The notes below the pieces were generated by a model. That model had not been told where the DNA came from and made no database searches. It saw nothing but the letters and a program-made list of their open reading frames with translations. A DNA stretch of 64,000 nt, from NCBI GenBank assembly GCA_963922205.1, contig CAWUHX010000046.1, positions 124,001-188,000 of the forward strand, given 5' to 3'. The translations under genes and the position numbers were made by a program. How positions within the stretch are numbered: the stretch's first letter is position 1; each line of letters starts with the position of its first letter. This DNA comes from Romanomermis culicivorax (taxonomy: Eukaryota; Nematoda; Enoplea; Mermithida; Mermithidae). Positions 23,772 through 34,794 of this stretch are shown here, one piece after another.

Positions 23772-25622
23772 TTAGCATTTTAATCACATGATATTCAATC
23801 AAAATTTTCACGATAGAATCCGAAAAGGTTTGCGAAATTCGCCACAAATAAGAACTTTTAAGAAAGTAAAATTTGCATCTTACCAGATCCGAATTTCCCC
23901 AATCGGAACCCGATTTTTTGTCATGGAATAAAGGTAGAAAATTCTATTGCGATTTCATTAATTGTCTTTACTAATAGACGACTCTAAACTTTGAGCTTAC
24001 CAAAGATGCAACAGTTCTTAACCCCACAACTAATAAACTAATAATCCTCCAGCCGGAGTCACAGAGGTCTAACCTTGGAACTCCATGAGGCTACAGTACA
24101 CCTTGTAGTCAGCAAGGGGCTGCCTACCCTAGTCTTCAATACTATTTCAGAATGTCCCTTCTGTATGCTGGCAAAACGATGCAAGTCATATTTCAGCTAC
24201 AATGTAATCTCAATAAATCAAAATGGCTGCCACGAGCTTCCATCAAACGAGAGATAATCAAAAATGAATAAAGCCGAAAAAATAGAACACATGCAATGGA
24301 TAGAAGGGCGTTATGTGAATTTATCATCCGGCTACCTCGGGCCTTCTACTCGCTCAGCTTCAACAAGGTGCAAACACTTGAACTCTCAAAATCGAACAAC
24401 AAAAGGTGAAAACGTACCTCAACCCCGAGTCCCATATTGGGACTCAAAACCAAGTATCAGTTTTCCGGTTAAGATCATAATTACTAATTATATCTTCTCA
24501 ACACATCCGTCAGGAGGCTTGGCCAAACCATTTGGCGGGGTACTTCCTCTCGAACCACACGGATGGTCATGAATTTAGTTCAGTCTGAACTTTCAAGTCG
24601 ATCAGTGCTGATATCCAGGGACGTCGATGATCCTCTTCTCTTATGATCCTGGAATATTGAGCTCTGGAAAGGATCACTTTAGAAATTCCTACACACGGTC
24701 ACTTTCTCGTCGATCCATCTGAAATTCGGCTCTAAATATTTATTTTTTTAAAATAAAACATTAAAATTAATTATTTAAACACGAGATTAAAAAAATAAAA
24801 TTCAGACATCGCTATGACAGTAGTTATGATGAGCAAACATGCCTTACCTGACTTAATATATGTCCAATTCACTTATCAATTTCAGAATCGCCATTTTACC
24901 ATGTTCAGTTTGTTTTTTGGCTTCAAAAACTAGCAGCAAAAAGGGAGCTATGCCTCGAAAGGAAAGAAAATTATGTACATAAATTACAAGAACAAGGAAA
25001 AACTAAGAAAAATTCTCACAACGTCCATTACAAACGTGGTAATCAGAAAAAATCTACCGAAAAGAAAAGGCCATAACAAACGAAATTCAGGAAAAAAGGG
25101 AAAATGACAGTCATTTCAGAGCAGAGAACGCTGTGCACAAATATAACTATGATTTTCGTAAGTGGCGAGAAATCTCAGTAATACAAATATATTTTAACTG
25201 CGTGTGTGTGATTTGAGTAAATAATACGAAAACCACCAAAAAAAGACAAAAACCCCGGTAAAAACCGCAACCGGGAAAGAAGACCCTGCAAAAATATCCC
25301 AGAAATGCGGCACATTGCAATTGAAAACCGAATTTAATCATACAGTAATGGTCTTCTTGCTGGTCCGCTCGTGCACTTTCTGGCTTTTCTCTGCTCATGT
25401 GAACCAAAACTGATAAATCAGTAATTTCACACCATAAAACAAACACAATGCTCAATATATGATTGATTTTTGTTCTCATAAAAGTTTGAATGCCATTCAA
25501 CTAGATTCTGTAACAAAATCAATGCCCTCGAGCCAAAATTGAACACTAATCCGTCATAGAAAATCTTGTGACGCGCAAAACATGATTATGCAAAATTATT
25601 TTCATGTTAAAAGTAGGTAAAC
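23772..25622. other. Intergenic region between desaturase and sugar transporter
   Basis: No supported gene. Frames at 24075-24257 and 24264-24572 (+) and 25500-25147 (-) lack splice support. The segment 24040-24660 is less AT-rich and may be an old insertion. The transporter promoter should lie in the last few hundred bases, but I cannot identify a specific element. Confidence 0.45.
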
Positions 25623-28600
25623 ATGGCTCTGCCGCCGATCAAAGTTCTACTGATTGGATTGATTTTGAGCTTAAGCGGTACATTCCATTTCGGGTATCAA
25701 TTTACGGTTGTGAATCCGAGCGAAAATGTTTTCAAAGAATTTTTGAATGGGAGTCAAATTCGGCAATACGGTCGACCATTTTCGAAAGAGCAGGAAACTT
25801 TTCTATGGACTTTGATTCTAAATTTGCCGAATATTTTCGCCTTATTCGGAACGATGTCCAGTTCGGCTTTGATGGAAAAATTGGGCAGAAAAAAATCTTT
25901 CTACGTTATGGTCAGCACGGGCGCCTTCGGATCATCGATGAGCGGCCTTTCCTATTGGGTATTTTCGTGGGAGTTGTTCACTATAGGCAAAGTTATTTCA
26001 GGTAAAAAAATCGTGCTATAGAACTGTGGAAAAATGGGGTTTCCAACATAGATCGCTGCGGTATCTTCTGGCCTCGTGTAGGAATTGCTTAATATCATAA
26101 AAATGAGCGTTTCAGCCCAAAAATATGGCTTCCTAAGTCTTAAAATACATTGAGCATCAATATTCAGAAATAGAGTTCTAAATGGTATAGTCCAATTTTT
26201 GATGGAATTATGGATGGCTGTTCTCCTTGGTCCTCTTTACTGTTCCGGTCATGTGGGTTAGACTATACCTGCTGCTCTATGAAGAGTTTAGGGTCTAGGT
26301 GATAAAAGTATTGCACTACAGATCCGAGACATAGTGCAGCAGAAGCCACCACCGACCAAACAAATGACGCCAGGGAAGGAACTCCAACACTCGACCTTCT
26401 GCATACAAGGGAGGTGCTAATTGCTACCAATTGAGCTAACATAGGTATGTGCATGCATCAGAAATTATCTTTGTTGTGGTGTTGTATGCATACCAGGGTG
26501 CATAATGAACACACTAATATAAAAATTTATCTGCGTACCTCGCCAGCTTAGGGCAGTTACTAAGTCTACATGTTTGCAGAGTGTTTGAATGTTCGAGCCC
26601 CTCACCGAGCTTTACTTTTCTGTTTTGGGCATGCAATATTAGTGACAACACTATATGGTCAATTCTCCTTGAAGATGGTGATGTTGCAGTGTTGCATCCC
26701 GCTATTCATCATGGGACCTACTCCACAGACACCAACGCAACTACAACCACAATTTCAGAACCATCCGAGTATCTAGCTAGGAGAGCGCAGTCGGTAAAAT
26801 ATCTGCCTGTATGCAGAGTGGTCGAGACTGAGCATCATTTTTCTGACGCATTAGTCACATATATTTAGTTATACAGAATTGGTGACTACCAGTGTCACTT
26901 TCCCCTCAAAGACGGGAGCGTGAGCGTGTTGTAGGGCTGCAACTGGCTATTCATCACAGGATCTGCTCGTCGCACACCACGCCACTACAAGTACAATTTA
27001 ATGTAGCTCAGCTAGCACAGTTGGTAGACACGCATCCGCCTTCGATGCAGGGGGGACGCGAGACCTACCGGGGACACGAGACCTACCCGTTTTTAAACAA
27101 AACTTGCGAAGAATAGGTTCACGACTCGGACATTAAAAAATGGAGCTTAAATATTCCGTTCACTTACTTCGCGCTTGACATCCTTTACTGTAGTCTGTTT
27201 TTTCTGGAAATACTTATTGAAAGTGCAATGTAAAATTCTTCTCATACTTTCTGACAAACGACGAATCAAATGAAAATGCAGTTCAATGGAGTCTCCTAAG
27301 AACCTTTTAGCAACTTTTTGAGTGAATATTCTACTGTAAAAAGTTTTATGCAGATGATTCTAAAGATTGTGCTAATTTTTGTTTCTAAATTTACAAACAT
27401 TTTATAAAAAAACAAACTATAAATGTTCAAAGACCAGCTTGCAAAAAAGTTTGTTGTAACTCAGCCAATCGAGATTAGAGTGTAAGAATTCTGTTTAACA
27501 GATAACCCATCTGCTCTATTTTCTGATCTGAGAATTTTATATTTATGTGTATCATACCTTGACCTTTTTCCACACCACAGCGTTCGATATCACTAAAATT
27601 AAGTAACGTATTAAGATCAGTAAACATTCTCCGATAAGAATGAAAAAAGACCAAACCAAATAGCAAATATGTGATTTTTGAGTTACAGCCGTCATTTTTG
27701 TTTATCTTGAGCGAAAGTACTTTTTTCAATGCTTCTGTGATTGATTTTGAAACATACTTAAATCAATTTTTTTTCATATCATGATCTCGTCCAGTGTTTG
27801 TTTTTCCTTCAAAACGGGATCCATTTGTATCTGGAATTTTCAATTTTTCATCATCACTATTACTTTTGAGTTTTTTCTGCTTTTTGTGTATTTTACTTTC
27901 CTTTTCTCCCATTTTTTCTTATTTTCTCTGCCAATGCAGGTTTCGGTTACGGCATCAGCATTTGCCTGCAACCCACGTATTTCGCCGAAGTTTGCGACAA
28001 ATCTTATTCCGGATTTTTGGGCGCTATTACTGGTATGGTGATCGAGTTTGGTTTCACGCTGGGCGCCATTTTAGCTCTACCGGATTTATTAGGCACGACC
28101 GTCTTTTGGCCGTGGCTCCATTTCGTGGAACTTTCGCCCAATATATTAGCCTTAATTTTACTCCCGTTTTTGCCCGAAAGTCCCAAATTTTTAATGGCCG
28201 AAAATCCCATTTTGAACCGCAAGCTAGCCGTTCGAAGCATGCAATTTTTCGAACGTCAAAATATCGACGGTCAATTAGAGAAAGTTTTGCAAGAAATAGA
28301 AACGGAAAAAGTGTCCCTAAGTTTGAGGCAAATGTTGAACAAACCATACCTGAGGCGAGGCCTATTTCTAGCTTCTGTGGTCCAAGTAGCCATTGTTTTT
28401 TCAGGTAAGTCCTTGATCATCTGCAAGCAAAGAAGTTTGATCATATAAGCATAATCTGGCATACTGTAATTACTTTGAGGTTCTCAACAAGTGATCCTAT
28501 CCATGAAATCATAGTGGATTTGAAGCGGATCAACCAATTTTGAAGGTCAAAAATGTCGCAATCTTGAGGATGACGAATTGTATAAATGAAATGCTTGAAG

Positions 28601-30085
28601 TCTATTAAGTGTGAATCAATCTCTGCAAGACTGATTCCAAGGTTCTTTCACAATGTCTCGTCCAGGATGTTCAGTGTGAAGTTGACATCTGCAGAGGATT
28701 GAAGATTTCAGTATCAATATGATAGACATCTTCAAGGATGTGAAGCAAGTCAAGCTGCCAATGAAGAATGTCGAACAATCTTGAAGATCAGAAATGTCAA
28801 AAAATCTTGAGAATGACAAGTTATGTCAGCGAAGCCTTCAAGGTCGAGCGAGCGTGGGTGAATGTCTGCAAAACTGATTCCAAAATCTAGAGTCGGGTTT
28901 CTCTATCACTCTTCTGGAGTGTCAAGTGTATACCTGGCATCTTCAGGAAAGTCATCCAATATGGATCTTGAGGATGACAAGTTATATCATTGATATCTTC
29001 AAGGTCAAGCAGGTGTGAACGAGTCTATGCAATACTGATTCAAAAAATCAGGTCTCTTTCTACTTTCAGTGTGTGACCTGGCATCCTAAAGCATGTCATT
29101 GAAGATATCAAGTTATATAAATGGCATATCAATGACATCATCAAGGATGTCACTTAAGCAAATGTCAACAAATTTGGGCAAGACTGATTCTAAAGGCAGG
29201 TCTCTGTCTCTTTCTAGGATGTCAAGTGTTGACTTGGCATTGAAAAGTCACTGAAGGTGTCAAGTTATATCAATAATGATTTAAAGCAAGTCAAGAAGAC
29301 TTGAATATCAAGGATGTCAAACAATTATGAGGTTGAATGTTTATATGTCTAGATTGATTCTTTCGGAAAATTCTTCCTTGTCAGTGTCTTCAAGTAAGCG
29401 TGAGGCCCTTTCTGAGCTTTTAATGTCAGTATACAGATTCTATTCCAAATTCATCAAATCGAGTTTTTCAGGAGTACTGCCGATAGCTTATTACTCGACC
29501 AGACTATTCATTAAGGCAGGCGCCTCCAAACCACTGGCCGCTTACGGAACAGTGCTCATGTCCCTATTGTGCTTCAACAGCGCCTTGATCAGTTGCTTCA
29601 TTTTGGATAAAATCGGTCGAAAATCGATCATGATTTTAACGTGCACAGCGCTGGCTGCATTAAACGTTGCTTTTTCAATTTTGAGCACTTTTCACAGCCA
29701 AGCATGGTCGAGCTATCTTTCCATTGTGGTCGTCAACTTATTTTTCGTAATTTACGGTCTCGGGCCTTCCACAGTTCCTTGGTTCATAGCGGCCGAATTG
29801 ATGCCACAAAAGGCTCGTTCGTCGGGCATCATGTTCGTCATGGTTGTTCAATGGATCGGGTTAATATGTTCGTTTTTCATTTATGATGCATTGGATCGTG
29901 TGTTACACGAATGGACTTTTTTGATCTACGCATTGATCCTCTTATCGTGCACTTTTTGCTTTTGGAAAATGATGCCCGAAACTAGAGGCAAAGATACTGT
30001 AGAAATTATGAAAAGTTTAGGATTCGATGGAAGTAATTTTGACGACAATGGACGCGATTCTGAAATAATCACCAGTTCGATGTGA
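25623..30085 (+). CDS. SLC2/GLUT-type major facilitator sugar transporter, 3 exons
   Basis: Membrane sugar transporter of the MFS sugar-porter family. Exons are 25623-26001, 27940-28404 and 29472-30085, both junctions in phase 1, coding for 485 residues, the usual GLUT length. Hallmarks: Gly88-Arg-Lys-Lys in loop 2-3, a Pro138-Thr-Tyr-Phe-Ala-Glu segment at TM4/5, Pro205-Glu-Ser-Pro-Lys after TM6, Tyr288-Tyr-Ser-Thr in TM7, Gly330-Arg-Lys in loop 8-9, Gly379-Pro...Val-Pro384-Trp-Phe in TM10 and Pro450-Glu-Thr-Arg-Gly after TM12. About twelve hydrophobic stretches are present. The QQLSGIN motif of TM7 in classical glucose carriers is replaced by a Val-Gln-Val-Ala-Ile-Val-Phe-Ser-Gly form, so the substrate may not be glucose. 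The Met at 25623 directly begins TM1. The gene appears intact; the exact subfamily is open. Confidence 0.93.
26250..27085. repeat. Cluster of tRNA-like (SINE-like) sequences in transporter intron 1
   Basis: Four segments resemble tRNA. On the minus strand, 26445-26386 has TTAGCTCAATTGGTAGC followed by GGTCGAGTGTT (A- and B-box-like). On the plus strand, 26546-26605 has AGCTTAGGGCAGTTA and GTTCGAGCCCC; 26774-26830 has TAGCTAGGAGAGCGCAGT and GGTCGAGACT; and 27003-27070 has TAGCTCAG and GTTGGTAGACACGC with a good anticodon-like stem GCATC/GATGC. None folds as an intact tRNA, so they are best read as tRNA-derived SINE copies or decayed tRNA genes. The piece GACATAGTGCArCAG near 26330 recurs at 30678. 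Confidence 0.5.
28590..29320 (+). repeat. Diverged tandem repeat in transporter intron 2
   Basis: A unit of about 150-240 bp repeats, with GCAAGACTGATTCCAAAATC-like segments near 28625, 28868, 29028 and 29179. Each is followed by CAGGTCTCTTTCTC-like and GATGTCAAGTGTTGACCTGG-like segments and CAAGTTATATCA. Some units contain a TTTCAG-like sequence. The family is distinct from the desaturase introns. Confidence 0.65.
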
Positions 30086-33000
30086 AAACTTGCAGAATAT
30101 AATATTTTTATGGAATTTGCTGCCATCATTCAAAGTTGAATGGAGACAGTAGCCAAGTATCGACCTTAACACACGGAGTTTTCATCAAATTCAATTTTTT
30201 AATGGTATATATAAAAAAGGATTGGGTTTTGTGGCTCACATCAACAGGCAGGAAACAAAGCCAGGAATTGGCCTTAACAGAAGCTGTTTACCCGAAAATT
30301 TCTTTACTGTAGCGAAAAAAGACCTCCATTTTCAGGGCGAAGAAATTGAAGGGTATCAAGTTTGAAGCTCAAAACCAACCCAAATGTGGTCACAACCTCG
30401 GGCATCAAGGGAGAACTACATTGTGTTGTCAACATAAACAAAAGTTGGCCAGAGCAAGGCCCTATCTCCTTGAAATACTACTGAAGTTTCGCTTTCACTG
30501 TGATGTTGCTACGCTCCGTCTATGTCATGCCCTGGTTTTTGACTTCTTTAGACGGCTGGCACGACTTATGTCTTGGTATCAATCTTGACAAAGACCATAT
30601 GTTGTGCACGTCTTTCCTTGGAGATACAGGAAGATGGTAGTTCAGGAACGAGTTAGAATCCTTCTTGCCTATGCCCCGGACATAGTGCAACAGTTCTCGC
30701 CCAGACCTAGCAACAACAGACACCGGTAGTAACTAAAGGACCCTCACACAGTGGACTTCGTAAACTCCATACATGCACGTGGGGGAGGGTTGGGGGATTT
30801 GACCCGCAGCAGACTTTGATTGACCCCCAGCAGGTTCGACTAGCCCAGCAATGATCGAGAAGATGACGAAGGAGAATGAGCAAGAGAGAAGAGAAAGTCC
30901 TGATAAAATTTGAATGCTGTTGTAGTTTAACAATATTCCTAAACAATGCATACTTGATTCCAAAAAAGTAACATTAAAACTTTAAAAAATGCAGTCTAGG
31001 CAAGTAATTTTGCATAACTGACTAATAAAGGATATGCTGTTTGGATGTTAGAGGACCTATTTAAGACTTTTTTCCTTATCAAGAACGGAATAAAAATTTG
31101 TATTCCAGCCCCTGTCCTGGCTGACCCGCAGCAGAATTTCTGTGCTGTGCATGTATGGTAGACTCTGGGGAAAATGAATAGCCACTAAAAGGAACGATAT
31201 AGAAGAGTCCTATCAAAGGTCTGTCTCCTATGTGGGATCTGCAATAGACGACGCCTGGGCCTAAAGTCCTGTGTGTACCTGCAGTACACCGATGCAATAT
31301 ACAAATAAAATATAAACAAACAAATAACAATGCCGTGGATGGACCACTAAAGTGTTTATGTAAATTAGAAGACGGATGCTGAGATAAAGTTTATTTGTGG
31401 GCGCCCGGCATAAACACCAAAATATAACCAAAAAACATAATGAATAATTTTCATCATTTTCTTCTTTTTTTAGCACTCTATTACCCTGCAAATTTATCTG
31501 TGCCTCCCGTCAACCAGTGTTGATTTGCATGTCAACTTCCTGATCACCAAGTGGGCAGCAACAGGGTGCCCAACACTTCCGCTCTCCGCCTGACTTTAGA
31601 ATTCACCAAGAATAACTATTTTTGGTCTAACTAGTCTTCCTTTAGCTTATTCTATTGGAAGTCTAACTATACTACATTCATTTTGAAAGCAAGATCACGT
31701 TTGAGCTTTTAATCAAAATTATGGAGGAATCGTTGACTCTATCCAATATATTTTCATTTTATGATACGGATTACTTGATGATCACCCTTTTCAATCATTT
31801 CAAGGTTACCGAAATTGATTTCCTGATCTGCAGTAAGGCGGCGTTCACTGAAACTCCTACTGCTGCATCGATCATATGAAAATGAATGGAGTATAGTTCA
31901 CCTGAAACTAGCTAGGATTTTCCATAATTTTATCCAAAATGGCAGCAATAAATTGAATGAACAATAAAAATAATATGATGGAGGCCATGCACAAGACACA
32001 CTAACTAAAGCGAGTAAGACTGACAAGTGAGTGCATACAATTTGAGGACCCAACAGCTACAGTAAACAAGGGCGAGATTAATTCGAAAATTCCAGTACTG
32101 AAAAAAACTGGCTGAAAAATTGTCCCACAGCAAGTGTTAATTTTGATAGCTATGTGCAAAAGCAGTTTTGCTAGAAAAGTTCGCACATTTCTAAAATTTC
32201 AAACTGAGTTAAAAGCTGGCGACTTTTGCTGATCCTTTTTCAGCTACACTGAGTCAGTGTAGGTGTTGTAGTGTGTTTCTGCCGATTTTCTCTAAATAGT
32301 TTGTCAATTTCGTAAAAACGCCTGCAGGTACAAATGTGCGACGATGCCCGACCTGGCCCAGTGTGATGGTTACTGTAGAACATGGATTTTGTGAATTGGT
32401 TGCTGAATTTTGGTGTGTCTCGTCTTATGTTATTATTCTTATTTTCGCCTGTACATTAGCTGCCTTATTTTTATAATAGTAAGTTGTCACATTTATGGAA
32501 GGGGCGATTTATAGGCAAGTTTTATAAATAAATGTTTAGTTGGGAAAGTGTCTTATTAGTGTCCAAAAAGTGTGTTACCAAGTCTGGCTAGTTTTAGTCA
32601 GGCCTTTCTTGAGCAGGTAATATTCTCGCACTGGACTTCTCGCCCCTGAGTGAGGAGTCATTCCAAGGTTTAGGGCAGGTGCAGGGAAGCACTGGCATTA
32701 AGGTCCATCCCCGACTATCTCTCCTGCACATCAATTCCTCTTACTGATTTCACCTTCTTCATCCGACCCCACAGATCAAGGTGGCAAGAAATCGGTCAGA
32801 GCCGCCCAAAGGCCATCAAATTTTTCAAATATAACATAGGAAATGATTCCTGAAGGTGTAGGATGCTTGTGCTGATTTTGATGCTTTTGCTGGGAATGAT
32901 ATACAGGAAAACACAGTAATCTTACAAATTGCGTCAATAAATGTAACTGTATAACTTCTTGATACAATCATGGCAAATAGATATAGATGCATATAACAAC

Positions 33001-34794
33001 GATTGCTTAGGCTAAGGACTGCACTTAGGATTAGACTTAGGCTTATCTGGTTTCCACCCATTCTGAATACCCGAAAACGGTCAACAAAATTTTTCGAACA
33101 AGACAATGTGCCTTTTCGATGCTGTCAAACATTTAATAACCGAACCCTGTATGTGTCTAGTTACTGTGAGTTAACAGTTTAAGGGAGTCTATTTCGTTGA
33201 CTGACTCTTATGGATTAATCCTACAAGATTTCCATTATTCCTAATACTGAGATCCATGTTAAAACTAAAAACATTTTTGAGTAAAAATTAACTACAACAC
33301 CCAATAGTCATATTGCCGTTATACGTTTTCCTGTAATGAAAAAAATGACATTTGAGTGACTGGGTGGTCATTCAGGTCACATTGCTAACACAATAATGTG
33401 AATTTTTTAACATTATTTGTGACTATTTTGTTATGAAAAGAGTCATGATTAGGTCAAGACTTCATGCTCCTCTATTTCGTAATGTTGTGTGGGTCAGTAA
33501 GTTTATCCTCTACTGGCGACTCATACAGACAAGGGTACTGAAGAGCTATCTGGCCGATTATCATAATTTATTCATGAACAATAAGATGGTAAAAAGGACG
33601 ATAGGAAGACGAAATATGACGAATGAATAGTTGGCCAAAGGCCCAACTATTTATACATATGCCCAAAAACACATACAGGTGCACCAGCATGACGTGCAAA
33701 CACATAACATAAAGTTAAGACGCACTTATAGCATAGTAGAAAAGTTTGATGTCTTGGGGTATGAAGCTCAACTCAACTATGGTTTTTGACATCAGCAAAG
33801 GGCATGCGACCTTCATCTTCTTTATGTGCTGGATGGAGGTCAACAGAATGGAATCAGGAGTAGGGCAAGAGTTGTCCTGAACATGGTTCTTGAACAGTGA
33901 TAACTTCTCATTGGCTTGCTGTCAAAGACATAGTTGAAGACGACTTCTTCTATACCCTGAACAACTCTTGCTGGCGTCAAAAACCACGGCTAAAGACACT
34001 TTTTGCTAATAACTAATTATGGGGATTCGACATACATTATAGATGGGAATAACTCTAATCCCATGCTGAAGTCAAAAATTGTATTCAAAGACAATTGTTG
34101 GTTCCTAATTAATCGACATTTGAAGGCACTCAAATGGTGCCTTCTCCAATTTTTTTCAAAAACACAACAAATTGGGCCTCATTCGATAGGTCTCATTAAT
34201 ATGCTCCTTATGCTTTATGTGTTTTTACGCTTTATGTGTAATAATTATATATTATTTATAAATATGCCTTCAAATAGTACGATTCCATTTTTGACAGAGT
34301 TACGTGTTTTTGAAGTTTGCTTAAAATTTGGTCGACGTCCACCAGATTCTCTCTTCTGCTGATATATGCCCCATTTGACACATGAAGTAATCGAGGAACA
34401 CATCCGTTGCTGACGTCAAAAAAGTCGTCGAGGGCGAAATTACAGTCACACACGTCCCGTCATAGGTGTGCCTTGGGACGTCGATAGATATGCTTTAGAA
34501 CAGAGTGTTTGACTCAAGTTATAAACATGCTGTAAAATTTTTGGCTTCGGAAACTAATACCTGACGTATTGTCTCGTGACGAATTTTAAATCATTGAATT
34601 TTCAAACAAAAATTTTATGACCGGTTTTCAACTCCACAGCCAATTTTCGCGTAAGTAGTAATAATTAACACTATAATTTTCCTTGACGTACTACAAGTCG
34701 TAAATTAATTACCTTCAATTATCTCCCGTGAGTGACAATAATCACACTTTGCTACATTTCGCCATTTTTTCAAAAAGCCGAACGTTTCGGAAAG
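30086..34794. other. Long intergenic region with old repeats
   Basis: No supported gene in 4.7 kb. Segments at 30340-30930 and 31090-31600 are less AT-rich, share CAGCAG and GGTTCGACT-like pieces with the tRNA-like cluster at 26.3-27.1 kb, and look like decayed SINE or other element copies. A plus frame at 33433-33630 and others at 34003-34362 and 34728-34913 lack splice support. The promoter of the next gene should lie near 34.5-34.8 kb. Confidence 0.45.

Noticed and set aside
24075-24572. Two consecutive plus frames; a CPFCMLAKR stretch recalls a Copia GAG-pre-integrase finger
   Set aside because: A single short resemblance, no other retroelement domain and no LTRs seen.
27003-27070. Possible functional tRNA gene
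   Set aside because: The D-arm and anticodon stem are suggestive, but the D-loop is too long, position 33 is not T, and no acceptor stem pairs.
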